From a virus, in IMG/VR virus record IMGVR_UViG_3300045970_000271, positions 1-27,363 of that record: a DNA stretch of 27,363 bases. One strand, 5' to 3'. Position numbers and translations under genes: made by a program. Shown here one piece after another: positions 7,001 to 15,308 of this stretch (the first letter of the stretch is position 1; the number at the start of each line of letters is the position of its first letter). The notes under the pieces were generated by a model that ran no database searches, was not told the origin of the DNA, and saw only the letters and a program-made list of their open reading frames with translations.

Positions 7001-8753
7001 CTTTGAATAGGCGAGGGCTAATAGCACCTGTAAATATTACATCTGCACCAACGGAAACACTAATAGCACCACCGCTAAATGAGACAGAGAATGTATTAGT
7101 AGCAGTTGCAGATACTGTGCGATTGTAAATTGTTACTCCATCACTACCTACCACATCAAATGTATTACCTGCGATAACGCTAACTGCACGATCAAGATTA
7201 ATTGTTGATGTAGACCAAGAAGTAACTTTAGCCTCGTTCATTACCGAGGCATAGTCTGTGTCCATTAACTTAAACACTTCGCCAGGCTCAAACCCAGCAT
7301 TAGCAAAACCAACAGTAAATGTAACCGAGTCTGTATTATTAACACCCGTATCAACAACCCACTTTGCTTTACGCATTGCCTGACCTTCGGTTGTAATACC
7401 AATGCCAGTTGTTTCATTCACATTTAGCCCATATCGTGATGTTGCTGCTGTATCCTCGTAATAGCAAGGAACGCTTAACCAATTCTCTGCTGGGTTATTC
7501 CAATAAACAATAGCAGCGGATGATCTTGTATCGCCTGGAGATGAAACATAGGAAAATAAACCATTTTCGACATTTGAGTTAGTAATGATTCGTGAGTAAC
7601 CAGTAGGACGATCTTGAACTAACTTAACTCTGTTACCTGATGTATACACGACTGCATTAAATGTAGCTGCTACATTTTGAATAGTTGTCCATGCACTTTC
7701 CTGTGTCATGAATTGATAATTGAACGTATAACGCGGTTCTGTGCCGCTAATAGAGCCCATTACTAATGCAGGCACATATCCATCGTTATATACCGCAGCG
7801 TCATAAAACGAGTATTGATCAATATCGCTTGCTTGTATAACGTTACCCATTCCGTGCGAGTCATTAGTTAGCAAGTCATATAACACCCATGCTGGGTTAT
7901 CACATACTTCAGGTAATGACTTAAATGTGCCATCCCATGTACCGCTATAACTGCGAGTTGATACTGTATAGTTAGAAGGAACTTTAACCTTAATTCCGTA
8001 ACTGTCCATCGCTACCAATGGATAACTTGATCCTGTTGCTTCCGCAGTTACAGTTAACCCAATTACGGCTCGATTGTTATATGACTTACTTACGAGTTGA
8101 ATTTCAGCAACTGCCTGTAAGTAGATATCATTAGCCAAAGTCATTGCTGAGTTATCAGCAGTAATACGAACTACCTTAATAGACCAAGTGCCTGTTCCTG
8201 ACGGACGATCAATCATATAATCGCAATCAGCAGGTGAGGTGCATTTATCGTTCTTAGTAATTGTCTTAACTAAACTAAATGCACCTGCACCTAGTCTACG
8301 ATGTATCTCAAAACTTACAGATGTTCCTGTCGTATCTCCATTTGTTTGTTGGGCAAATAGTGCAGGGAATCTAATTGTCACACGCATTGCATCAGGTGCA
8401 GACGTAGATGAGGTATATGTAACAGATGTCCCTGTTGTTACCTTAGCACCTACATTGTATGTAGATGAAGCAGACGGATAACCGCTCATTACAGACTGAG
8501 AAGGTAATCCATATCGTTCATCTAACGAGATATTACTAAAATTTGTCGTTCCATTTGCATTCATTACAGGCACATTATTGAAGTAAACAGATTTCAATTT
8601 GTTAGACTGATCCGCTAAACCTCCAACTTCACCATCACTTGTAAGAAATATTACTCGTGCAGTGCTTTTAGATATAAGAGTATTTGGTGAATCTACAGGT
8701 GTATCTCCACCGCCACCGCCACCCATACCAACAATATTTTCTATTTGTTTCAT
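4035..8753 (-). CDS. J: Tail tip / host specificity protein, lambda J-like
   Basis: A 1572-residue protein, the largest in the window and longer than lambda gpJ (about 1130 aa). It opens with a Gly-rich stretch, then a STARVIFLTSDGEVGGL segment typical of J proteins and a hub region to ~610 that contains the CTSPADCDYMIDRP segment. Three fibronectin type III-like domains follow at about 622-716, 730-835 and 838-930. After that come low-complexity AAGTITAAEI-type repeats with two related RGL-IK-A-GT motifs. Residues ~1250-1416 look like a jelly-roll carbohydrate-binding module (DGWTFYGPAGG... SVRLTTYSDTW), and a C-terminal ~155 residues are probably the receptor-binding tip. It follows the I-like gene by 3 nt. 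Role: central tail hub and receptor recognition. Confidence 0.92.
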   Translation of the reverse strand: MKQIENIVGMGGGGGGDTPVDSPNTLISKSTARVIFLTSDGEVGGLADQSNKLKSVYFNNVPVMNANGTTNFSNISLDERYGLPSQSVMSGYPSASSTYNVGAKVTTGTSVTYTSSTSAPDAMRVTIRFPALFAQQTNGDTTGTSVSFEIHRRLGAGAFSLVKTITKNDKCTSPADCDYMIDRPSGTGTWSIKVVRITADNSAMTLANDIYLQAVAEIQLVSKSYNNRAVIGLTVTAEATGSSYPLVAMDSYGIKVKVPSNYTVSTRSYSGTWDGTFKSLPEVCDNPAWVLYDLLTNDSHGMGNVIQASDIDQYSFYDAAVYNDGYVPALVMGSISGTEPRYTFNYQFMTQESAWTTIQNVAATFNAVVYTSGNRVKLVQDRPTGYSRIITNSNVENGLFSYVSSPGDTRSSAAIVYWNNPAENWLSVPCYYEDTAATSRYGLNVNETTGIGITTEGQAMRKAKWVVDTGVNNTDSVTFTVGFANAGFEPGEVFKLMDTDYASVMNEAKVTSWSTSTINLDRAVSVIAGNTFDVVGSDGVTIYNRTVSATATNTFSVSFSGGAISVSVGADVIFTGAISPRLFKVIGVTEASTGKYEVAAVEYDPNKFGRVDNTPTGPTPVYQTPVTIPSAPLNLAFREASTNVNNVIHRSLMISWTRPSQGIVSSYVLRYRRSATSWVEVPLTTSSYELSNVLEGTYEVQVYAVNAVNGVIGPDATGTYTISSAGGGASPLNAPTTLQIIGGGTTFSGMDINFSWVNPSTNSTVAATLKDFDVRFIETTGSTTVRTEYIKSVNAGQTQTFSYTYSMNMADSGPRRNVQVQVRCRDSNNNISNPVTATFNNPAPVAVTGLTTNGGFQGINLKWNTIADNDFAGYLIWRDVASTFTPSAANLIADLDSNAFLSAGLADGTTYYYKVAAYDHFTAESDKANATGLNVSASASGTTSSPNNTNEYKLTGIIWTPNSPSTNYVSWTSCTASKTQGSGLGTTWAVSAGNAAWTSGMLYIYLTEGSSTLSATSTITNAIATNKMIVATYRGGTSLEYGDGNAYMDGGFILAGTIGSSQLVTGSAVITGSAQIANATINDAHITGLLTAAKIDTRGLTIKKADGTLLFDSGGTPTKWTSTYITPDAGWLNSNVTLTGLGAGTFASLSKITSANATTYIDGAAIGTAQVGILTANNIGADTIDASKIAAGTITAAEIAAGTITGDRIATNTITATQIDARGLSIKDANGTVILSAGSVLGSDDSAHMGFNSSYAAWSGASTGTAPDGWTFYGPAGGTIAKTTSNTHNAPHSVRLTTYSDTWAVKGYTYTKPLPAGSYITGTCSMFMVANVGGGKPQFLVRLYTNSSLTQMVDNWVPITDNTVSGWQDMAFTANAIVSGVAKPIYKIEIYLIPSYSVMPGGIPNNGTMVDYGPFNFTVNQQINSSNASTFIADLAVNTLQIAGNAITFPVSVKTTSDIVCNRYSTTVILDCYVDVQGAPIWICAMGAAPLVSGGGSGVSFTLYPKVSIWVDGVQQIETNLEGPFAISTSVSGGGNRHIELRGISQYIDGITGTGTSIVKSGASLFAIGTKR

Positions 8754-8756
8754 TTA

Positions 8757-9314
8757 TTAAGCCTCATCATTTGAGAAGTCTGTGCTAATCACCACACCTG
8801 AAGCACGGCTAACCCTGCCATATATCAAAGGAATAGGACCGCCTTGTGTTATTACATTCACCGCTCCGTTATAGATTGATGAGCCTCGTTGGTCTTGCGG
8901 TTGAGAAGGACTGCTATTATTTGGTTTAGTTAACATTTCCGCAATACCACCTAACACCATTGATATACCAAATTTAACTAACCAGGGTTGAGCAAATACC
9001 ATTCCAACAACAATCAATACTGCACCTAAGATAACTCTTAATGCACCACTTGCTCCCTCTACTGCTGGAAGTAAGTGCAAAATCTTAGCCTTAATCTTTT
9101 TGTTTTGTATATCTAACTCATCTAAGTCATTACCAGCCTTAACTTTGTTCTCGCATACATGCCAATCGTGTGTGCGTATATCTTCTTTAAACTCAGCACC
9201 AAAACGTGACACTAAGCCACTCATAATTTGATACATATTTTCACCAGCAAGAATAGCCGTTTTGCCATACTTCTTACCCATAAAGCCATGCAATTGAACT
9301 GTTATTAGACTCAT
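8757..9314 (-). CDS. I: Tail assembly protein, lambda I-like
   Basis: A 185-residue protein. The N-terminal ~80 residues resemble the ubiquitin-like fold of lambda I family proteins. A hydrophobic, Gly-rich pair of segments follows at about 91-125 (ILGAVLIVVGMVF; GISMVLGGIAEML), then a linker and the family-typical end (IYNGAVNVITQGGPIPLIYGRVSRASGVVIS). Lambda gpI is needed for tail-tip assembly but is not found in the finished tail. The start overlaps the K-like stop by 4 nt (ATGA), with AAGGAT upstream. Its place between K and J matches lambda exactly. Confidence 0.88.
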   Translation of the reverse strand: MSLITVQLHGFMGKKYGKTAILAGENMYQIMSGLVSRFGAEFKEDIRTHDWHVCENKVKAGNDLDELDIQNKKIKAKILHLLPAVEGASGALRVILGAVLIVVGMVFAQPWLVKFGISMVLGGIAEMLTKPNNSSPSQPQDQRGSSIYNGAVNVITQGGPIPLIYGRVSRASGVVISTDFSNDEA

Positions 9315-10006
9315 TGTTTATCCTTATATCTGGCAGCAAACTTTATATAATTTGCCCATTTACCGAAACTTTCAACACATGAAACTCTTCCAAACCAGTG
9401 ACTTAGAACTTCATTATTTCCAAGGTATATACCAAGGTGATTTACTACGGGACTTCTAACTTGGTAAAAGAGAATTGAACCAATACTCAATTCAGATAGA
9501 GCTATTTGCTCAAAGCCCCATTTGGGGTAGAGTGTTTCCATGTAATCATGTCCACATTCATTCCAATCTGCATCGCGTGGCTCAGTTGGTAATACTATTC
9601 CATGCTCGTTATAAAACCAGTCTTGGCATAAGCATAAGCAGTCTTGAATATTGAATATAAATTCGCGGTCAAGTAGAGGAGGGCGGTTGTTTGGATTGCC
9701 CCAGTACAAAGGGTCTTCACATACTTGTCCATCAGTTACGCATATACCCCATTCAATTGCTGTTGCTATTTGAGATTTCAAATCAGTAAATGATGGTGAA
9801 CGTGGGTCGTGTGTTTGTATTTCAAACCCAGTTGTATGTGAGTGCAGTAAGCAGTCAGGCTCATTAATAAGGAATGAAGGATCAACTTCAAATTGGTGCT
9901 TCTTATCCTCTGCAATATTCTCAAGTGGAAAGAACTCGCTATCTTTCAGATAACCAACTGCCTCTTCTGGCCACTTACTGATAAAGTAATCTTTATAATA
10001 TGTCAT
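9311..10006 (-). CDS. K: Tail tip peptidase, lambda K-like (JAMM/MPN + NlpC/P60)
   Basis: A 231-residue protein with two domains. Residues 1-~95 are a JAB/MPN metalloprotease fold with H55-S-H57 and S72-x-x-D75, the JAMM zinc motif, and a candidate Glu at 14/15. Residues ~115-228 are an NlpC/P60 cysteine peptidase with Cys123 (NIQDCLCLCQDW) and His190 (VNHLGIYLG). Lambda gpK has the same arrangement and acts in tail-tip assembly; NlpC/P60 domains cleave peptidoglycan stem peptides, which may help genome entry. Both active sites look intact. It starts directly after the L-like stop codon. Confidence 0.9.
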   Translation of the reverse strand: MTYYKDYFISKWPEEAVGYLKDSEFFPLENIAEDKKHQFEVDPSFLINEPDCLLHSHTTGFEIQTHDPRSPSFTDLKSQIATAIEWGICVTDGQVCEDPLYWGNPNNRPPLLDREFIFNIQDCLCLCQDWFYNEHGIVLPTEPRDADWNECGHDYMETLYPKWGFEQIALSELSIGSILFYQVRSPVVNHLGIYLGNNEVLSHWFGRVSCVESFGKWANYIKFAARYKDKQ

Positions 10007-10525
10007 TTAGTTTTTACGAAATAAACCTGCACCTGGGAATTCAGTCCTAAGCACTTGTTTACTTGGTAGTTTTAGTTGTGGTACATCAATAATGCTTCCT
10101 AACTTAAACTCCACTTCAAACTTGGACTGATTAACTTTCTGTCTAATCATATATACGCAAGTATTAAACGTCTGAGTTGAATCAGGGGAACTGCCATTGT
10201 CTAAGTATTTATCGAACGTCTGATAGCGTGTTAGTCTTGCACCAACTAAGTCCTTATAACTCGTCAAATAGGACTGTATAAACTTAGTAACATTAGATAT
10301 TTTTAAACTTGGTTGTGGTGCTTGTCCATTAATGGAAGTTTCCCAACCACTACCAGATACAGGCATTGCTGTATATGTAACTCCACCAAAACTAATAGAT
10401 GAGGAACCATTTACTGTTGATGGTGTGAAATACAACATCGAGCCGCCCAATGTTGTTAAGTCCAAAACAAATAACTCAATATAGTTTGGTAGGACTGGCT
10501 TTTTTAGTTCTTGTTGAATAGTCAT
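10007..10525 (-). CDS. L: Minor tail protein, lambda L-like, lacking the C-terminal Cys region
   Basis: A 172-residue protein from the ATG at 10525, 1 nt after the M-like stop; an in-frame TTG 4 codons earlier lies inside the M-like gene. The N-terminal half (YIELFVLDLTTLGGSMLYFTP, FGGVTYTAMPVSGSGWE, PQPSLKISNVTKF) is characteristic of lambda gpL, which joins the tail tube to the tip. Lambda gpL is about 232 aa and ends in a Cys-containing domain that binds an Fe-S cluster. This protein stops about 60 residues earlier and has a single cysteine, so that domain is absent. Confidence 0.85.
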   Translation of the reverse strand: MTIQQELKKPVLPNYIELFVLDLTTLGGSMLYFTPSTVNGSSSISFGGVTYTAMPVSGSGWETSINGQAPQPSLKISNVTKFIQSYLTSYKDLVGARLTRYQTFDKYLDNGSSPDSTQTFNTCVYMIRQKVNQSKFEVEFKLGSIIDVPQLKLPSKQVLRTEFPGAGLFRKN

Positions 10526-10526
10526 A

Positions 10527-10874
10527 TTAGAGATCAAATACCTGTTTTAACGAACAACTAACCGTAAACACACTTCCTGCTAATGCAGATCTTGTATATG
10601 TTGTAACAATCCACTTCTTGCTGCTACTATCCCCAGGTGCAGTCCATGTAAAGTAATCTGTTCCTTTAAATCCATCAAATGCAGCGGTTAGTGTGCCTAA
10701 CTCACTTGCTGATATATTTTCCCAATTAACAGTCCATTCAGCCTGAACGCTGTTATAGCCATCCCCTGCTCGTTGGCTATAGCCATTGCCATAAGCAATT
10801 TCAATTACTTTGAAATTTGTAGTAGCTTGTGATGCTTGGCTTATGTTTGTTGATAACGGTAATGCTTGTGGCAT
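10527..10874 (-). CDS. M: Minor tail protein, lambda M-like
   Basis: A 115-residue protein with the family pattern FKVIEIAYGNGYSQR-GDGYN near residue 22 and the end region YTRSALAGSVFTVSCSLKQVF, as in phage minor tail protein M. It is part of the distal tail between tube and tip. The ATG at 10874 is preceded by AAGGATC. It is the first gene after the tape measure, as in lambda. Confidence 0.88.
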   Translation of the reverse strand: MPQALPLSTNISQASQATTNFKVIEIAYGNGYSQRAGDGYNSVQAEWTVNWENISASELGTLTAAFDGFKGTDYFTWTAPGDSSSKKWIVTTYTRSALAGSVFTVSCSLKQVFDL

Positions 10875-10884
10875 GATTTGATCC

Positions 10885-13164
10885 TTATGCTATTCTGCGA
10901 TTTAACATGCCGCCTTGACGCATTTCATTCGCCATTGTTTGCTTGCTTGTATTAATCATCATTCTTTGTATTTCTTGAAGTAACTCTTTCTTTCGCTCGC
11001 TGCTATCAACAGAGCCAATAGATACGGTTAGATTGTTATTAATGACTTGGTTACTGCTACTACCTAATGCACTATTCGGAATAATAGTTCCTGGCATTTT
11101 TGGTATAAACAACTCAGCTCCCTTTTCACCAACAATGCTGGTCTTACCTACTTGCGGTTCACCACCATCAGCAAAGCCAAACATACTTCCTATTGCTCCT
11201 AAGAAACTACCTCCACCAGATGTGCCACTTAGTGACTCTTTAAGTGCTTTAGCAAGTGGTATCATTATGGTGAATTGGATAATCATCTTTAGTATGTCAT
11301 TGATGATTGATCTTGCGAAGTCTGCAAAATTGAACTTCCCACTTGTAAACAATGTATCAAGTGTTGACTCAAATTCTCCAAGTCCCTTATTAACCAATCC
11401 AGCCATAGCATCATCCATCTTGCCTATGCCGTTAATATAAGACTCAACTCCATTACCCATCCAATCTTTCTCTTTAGTAACTAACTTATCGTGAGCAGCA
11501 CCTGCCTCATCCATAGATGCGTTATAGTTATCTTGTGCTGCTGTAATAGACTCTTGAGTAAGTAAACCTTTTTGCTGAAGTTCAAGCAATGTCTTCAAAT
11601 AGTCTTGTTTGATCTTTAATTGCACATTCTCAAATGCCAACTCGCTTGCCGACTTCTTAACAGGGTTAATTTGGTCATTAACTGCTTTTGTATAAGCATG
11701 GGTTGTCTCTATCAACTTTTGTGAACCGTCATTTAACATCTTCTCAGTTGTTAGTCCGTCTTTCATTAAAGCCAATCCTCTTGCTAATGCAAGGTTATAT
11801 TGATTTGCTTCTTTGTATTTTCCGTTAGTCAGTTCAAGTGCTAATGTATCAACAGCATTCAACTCTTGTGCAACTGCTAATTGCTTCTGCATTCCAGCGA
11901 TTAAACTTTCAATTGCATTTTGTGATGTGTCTTTTACTTCTTTAACTGGAGCCGTAGTTCCACCACCATGTGTATAGTTACCAGCCTTTGGTTTAGCAAT
12001 TTTGTCGTCGTGTTCCCATACTTTTGTTACTCTATTCCAACCAGTTGTTGCTGTGGTAACAATATCGTCGAATGAGTTAGACATATCGTCTTTCCACATT
12101 TTGCCCAAGTCTTTCATTACATCACTTGCACCAGATACATCACCTCTAAGTAATCTTCCTAATGCAGTTGAAAGTCCATCAATTGTGTATACAGTATCGA
12201 CTAATGCTCTGCCAAATAATTTGAATGCTGACCATAGTGTTTGCACTACACCAACAGCACCCATGAATATTGTCATTACTCCATCAGTCGCAATTCGTAT
12301 GCCATCAAAAGCCATTGCAACTAATCCACCTTGTTTATAACTTTCAACGAAATCTTTAGTTAATCCAGTAAATGCAGGAATTACATCAGCCACAATTTTG
12401 GAACCCATAGCAGTCATAATGAACGACAAGTCTTGATTAATTGACTCGTTATCACCAGCGGCTTTAGTTGCTGCTTCTGTTATACCAATACCAATCTCGT
12501 TATACTCATTAACTCGCTTTTGTGCATCTAAAGCACTTTCAATCGCTGGTATATTTTCGAGAAAGTTAGAGCCAAGTATCTTTTGTGCGGCTGCTAAGTC
12601 AGCAGTCGTTTGTTCGCCAGTCTTCCACTTCTCAATAGTTTCAGTTACAAGGTCATTTGTGCTCTTTAATTGACCACTTGCATCCTTAATGTTTATACCT
12701 AACTCTTGGAATGCGTAGCCAGTTCCTTTTAATGGGTCTTTGGCTTTAAATGCTGCGGCTGCTACCTGATTGAATACGCCAATTACTGCTGATAATGAGC
12801 CGCCGTTTTCTTCTACTTGCTGCTTCATTAACGCCATTTGCGATGCTGTATAACCGTATTTGTCCCCTAAGTCTCCTAACTCATCAATCTTCTCGTTGTA
12901 TTTGAATGCCATTGCAATGCCTAATGCACCTAATGCACCAACTAACGCAACTGCACCAACTGCTACCGCTGCTATACCTAACTCAACACCACTAAGGATT
13001 TTACCCATATCCTTTGCTATGTCTCCTACTTTAGAGAACCCATCACCAAGTCCAGGAACTTCTTTAGTAAGGTCTTTAACCTTATCCTTTAACTGATCAA
13101 TTGACTTTTCAGCAGAGTCAAGTTCTTTTGTATCAGCCTTAAACAGCAAATCTAAGATATTCAT
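10885..13164 (-). CDS. Tail tape measure protein
   Basis: A 759-residue protein. The N-terminus is a charged coiled coil (residues ~1-50), followed by a long hydrophobic Ala/Gly/Val segment at about 58-90 and another near 290-315, then more coiled coil. The C-terminus has the lambda-type tape measure end: FARSIINDILKMIIQF, then FGFADGGEP-VGKTSIVGEKG and a short tail. The protein sets tail length; at the usual ~1.5 angstrom per residue it would fit a tail of roughly 110 nm, which is an estimate. No lysozyme or peptidase domain is seen. Its ATG overlaps the T-frame stop (TAATG). Confidence 0.92.
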   Translation of the reverse strand: MNILDLLFKADTKELDSAEKSIDQLKDKVKDLTKEVPGLGDGFSKVGDIAKDMGKILSGVELGIAAVAVGAVALVGALGALGIAMAFKYNEKIDELGDLGDKYGYTASQMALMKQQVEENGGSLSAVIGVFNQVAAAAFKAKDPLKGTGYAFQELGINIKDASGQLKSTNDLVTETIEKWKTGEQTTADLAAAQKILGSNFLENIPAIESALDAQKRVNEYNEIGIGITEAATKAAGDNESINQDLSFIMTAMGSKIVADVIPAFTGLTKDFVESYKQGGLVAMAFDGIRIATDGVMTIFMGAVGVVQTLWSAFKLFGRALVDTVYTIDGLSTALGRLLRGDVSGASDVMKDLGKMWKDDMSNSFDDIVTTATTGWNRVTKVWEHDDKIAKPKAGNYTHGGGTTAPVKEVKDTSQNAIESLIAGMQKQLAVAQELNAVDTLALELTNGKYKEANQYNLALARGLALMKDGLTTEKMLNDGSQKLIETTHAYTKAVNDQINPVKKSASELAFENVQLKIKQDYLKTLLELQQKGLLTQESITAAQDNYNASMDEAGAAHDKLVTKEKDWMGNGVESYINGIGKMDDAMAGLVNKGLGEFESTLDTLFTSGKFNFADFARSIINDILKMIIQFTIMIPLAKALKESLSGTSGGGSFLGAIGSMFGFADGGEPQVGKTSIVGEKGAELFIPKMPGTIIPNSALGSSSNQVINNNLTVSIGSVDSSERKKELLQEIQRMMINTSKQTMANEMRQGGMLNRRIA

Positions 13165-13616
13165 TATTTGGTCCTTTCGCTTATGATGCGGTGTATTGTT
13201 TCGATATACGCCAAGTCAAGTGCTTTAAGCGTTTCAATTTCATACTCTGAGAATATGTAATTATTTATAGCAATCCATGATTGCATATCGGACCACGATA
13301 TTGATTGAACCCCGTTATACCCTGTTTGGCGACCAGCCGACATAGAGTGATATAGAGTTAATAGAGCAGCACCGTATAGGTGGTATCTATCTGGGGAGTT
13401 AAATGCTATTGCATCTAATCTTGTATCACGCTGCCAATGAGATGGCATATTCTTTGATGCAAATTCTAACGATTGCTTTAATGTATTACCATTCTCATCA
13501 GGCGTGTTTAACTCTGTATTATTCTTAATCAGACCTACGAGGTCATTCGCCAACAGGACGAAAAAAGTTAGATTCGTTTGATACGAATGTATTAACTTGT
13601 TTTCGCAGCCATTCAA
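13164..13616 (-). CDS. Tail assembly chaperone, T-like frame expressed as G-T fusion
   Basis: This frame overlaps the end of the G-like gene and has only a TTG start, with no ribosome-binding site, so independent translation is unlikely. The real product is probably a G-T fusion made by ribosomal frameshifting near 13559-13569, which would contribute about 130 residues from here. The C-terminal part (WSDMQSWIAINNYIFSEYEIETLKALDLAYIETI) has the Trp and LD-x-AY pattern seen in tail chaperone T domains. It ends in a TAATG overlap with the tape measure, the protein these chaperones fold around. The frame offset needs +1 or -2, not the -1 of lambda. Confidence 0.75.
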   Translation of the reverse strand: MNGCENKLIHSYQTNLTFFVLLANDLVGLIKNNTELNTPDENGNTLKQSLEFASKNMPSHWQRDTRLDAIAFNSPDRYHLYGAALLTLYHSMSAGRQTGYNGVQSISWSDMQSWIAINNYIFSEYEIETLKALDLAYIETIHRIISERTK

Positions 13617-13944
13617 GTCCTGGGTCGCTCATTAACTTAGCAGCATATTCAGGTGTATAAGGACCACCCATTGCTTCGTCATCTGACCAACCTACAATTG
13701 CTAATGCTGCAACTTCTGCGGCTGAAGTCTCAGCAGTCTTAACAAGGTTTGCTAACTCAACTGGCTTGTTTTCCTTTTGTGCAGATTGCAGCCATGCAAG
13801 AGTCTCAACTGATTTTTGTCTAACAGATGGTGTATATCCACCTTGTATCTTTAGAGTAAAATCTAATACCCCATGTGTTGGATGTGTAACGAGCATATCC
13901 TGTGCAGTGGGGCGAAGACTTGCTAATGTAAATTTTGTTGCCAT
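13543..13944 (-). CDS. Tail assembly chaperone, lambda G-like
   Basis: A 133-residue protein between the tail tube gene and the tape measure, the position of the G chaperone in most siphoviruses. The N-terminal part (FTLASLRPTAQDMLVTHPTHGVLDFTLKIQGG) has the beta-strand character of such chaperones, the rest is helical. The ATG at 13944 is 1 nt from the tail tube stop, with no separate ribosome-binding site, so it depends on translational coupling. Its end overlaps the T frame by 74 nt, and the fusion to that frame is the functional argument for this assignment. Confidence 0.8.
   Translation of the reverse strand: MATKFTLASLRPTAQDMLVTHPTHGVLDFTLKIQGGYTPSVRQKSVETLAWLQSAQKENKPVELANLVKTAETSAAEVAALAIVGWSDDEAMGGPYTPEYAAKLMSDPGLEWLRKQVNTFVSNESNFFRPVGE
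13557..13569 (-). other. Candidate programmed frameshift site for G-T fusion
   Basis: On the minus strand the G frame reads AAC TTT TTT CGT about six codons before its TGA. Slipping one base forward on TTT-TTT-C lets the same Phe tRNA pair with TTC and enters the T frame (GTC CTG TTG). A -2 slip gives the same frame. A -1 slip does not. Confidence 0.55.
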
Positions 13945-13945
13945 A

Positions 13946-14851
13946 TTAAGAGTTACGAGTAATTACGATTGAAGATGCAGAAGTGTTGTCATAGAGTGCA
14001 GTAAAAGGAACAGTTAATGAAATTGGTCCTTGTCCTGTAATAGTGCGAGTTAATCCTGTGTATCTAACATTTGGAAGATTAAATTCCATTGTGTTAGAGC
14101 CATCTGACAAAGTGAAATCCAATGTCGTAGCCGTTCCATTTAGATACTTGTTAGCAATAACAGCATCTTGGAACATAACAGTCGCTTGACCTGAAACAGT
14201 AACAACACCTGACGATAAGTTTTGTGTCGTTGATCCGCCTAATGTAAAGTTAGACGATGTTTTGTTATCAATATTCAAAGTTAGTGCAGTTAACAATGCT
14301 GTGGTTGTTCCTGCTTCTTTAAATGTTCCGCCTAAGTGAGTATATGGAGCACTTTCCATAACAGCGGTTGGAGTTGCACAAATAGTGGAACTTGCTAATG
14401 CTGCCGCTTTACCTAATACAGAGAATTTGGCACTTACAACACCAGTGGTATTAATAGTTAATGATAACTTGTCCATCATTACACCTGTATAAGTCCAATA
14501 CTGGTTTACATCTAAAGCACCTTGTTCAACAGTAAATGAACTTTGTGTATTACCAAACTTCAATACATTGCTTGCCCAAGAGCCTGTAAGTAATGATGCA
14601 AAGAACGGGTCAAAGTTGTGATGAGTTAAATTTACATCTAAATCACCAGCGACGTGGGAGTTACCATTAAGTGAGTATCTTTGTTGTCTATCAGCACGGA
14701 TAGATGCATCAGAGAATTGGTCAATAGTTGAATTAATATTGAACGATACGAATGGAATTAGTGTTGTTGCTGGCGTTGTTGGTGTCACACCAAAAGTAGA
14801 TTCTGACACGTATGTAACTTGTGAACGTGCCCCTTGTGCGAATGTAGTCAT
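13946..14851 (-). CDS. Major tail tube protein
   Basis: A 301-residue, beta-rich protein (GARSQVTYVSESTFGVTPTTPA start, then FNINSTIDQFSDASIRADRQ) of the type placed in phage tail tube families of siphoviruses. Many of these carry an N-terminal tube fold and an added Ig-like outer domain, and the length here allows that. It follows the tail terminator-like gene and precedes the chaperones, the standard place for the tube gene. AAGGAGT lies 7 nt before the ATG, and a TAAATA motif lies in the upstream gap, consistent with high late expression. Confidence 0.88.
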   Translation of the reverse strand: MTTFAQGARSQVTYVSESTFGVTPTTPATTLIPFVSFNINSTIDQFSDASIRADRQQRYSLNGNSHVAGDLDVNLTHHNFDPFFASLLTGSWASNVLKFGNTQSSFTVEQGALDVNQYWTYTGVMMDKLSLTINTTGVVSAKFSVLGKAAALASSTICATPTAVMESAPYTHLGGTFKEAGTTTALLTALTLNIDNKTSSNFTLGGSTTQNLSSGVVTVSGQATVMFQDAVIANKYLNGTATTLDFTLSDGSNTMEFNLPNVRYTGLTRTITGQGPISLTVPFTALYDNTSASSIVITRNS

Positions 14852-14890
14852 TTGTTGGACTCCTTATAATTGTTATTCTTGTCCTGCATT

Positions 14891-14898
14891 TATTTATC
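14891..14898 (-). promoter_or_regulatory. TAAATA late-promoter-like motif (GATAAATA)
   Basis: GATAAATA in the 49-nt gap before the tail tube gene, 39 nt upstream of its ATG and just after the stop of the tail terminator-like gene. Confidence 0.45.
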
Positions 14899-14900
14899 TC

Positions 14901-15308
14901 TTATGATCTGTAAACGCTCCACTGCACTCTGACTGGAATGCAGTAGTATTTATTGATTGTGTATGCTGCCATAACACTTGCAATTTCAACCGTAACTGTT
15001 GTTGTGCCACTTGTTAGTGTTAACCCTATTGGGAAAGTGTTCACAATAGCGTCAGAAAGCGTTCTCGCTGCTTTTGTTCCTATATCGCTTGGGTAGAACA
15101 CATCTACTTGGTATAAGCCAAGCATCTGCTTTTCTGCTGTAACACCCAAACTAATTACTGTTGACTGTGATGGCAATAATGTTGCACGAGTAAAGGCAGT
15201 TAAATTCTTTGATGCATCTAAGCGAGTGTTTTCAGTTTGTAATGCAGGTAAATCAACTATTGTTTTTAATTGATCATCCAACGCTGTTTGAATATCTAAT
15301 GTGTTCAT
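14901..15308 (-). CDS. Tail terminator-like protein
   Basis: A 135-residue protein with the order and pattern of phage tail terminator proteins: an N-terminal helix (LDIQTALDDQLKTI), central AEKQMLGLYQVDVFYPSD strand region, then a helix (KAARTLSDAIVNTF) and a C-terminal strand pair ending in IPVRVQWSVYR. Tail terminators cap the tube and set its final length with the tape measure. It overlaps the preceding gene by 4 nt (ATGA) and sits just upstream of the tail tube gene. Confidence 0.75.
   Translation of the reverse strand: MNTLDIQTALDDQLKTIVDLPALQTENTRLDASKNLTAFTRATLLPSQSTVISLGVTAEKQMLGLYQVDVFYPSDIGTKAARTLSDAIVNTFPIGLTLTSGTTTVTVEIASVMAAYTINKYYCIPVRVQWSVYRS

Noticed and set aside
13164-13616. 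T-like frame as an independently translated gene from TTG
   Set aside because: No ribosome-binding site, a TTG start buried in the G gene, and the position makes a frameshift fusion far more likely.
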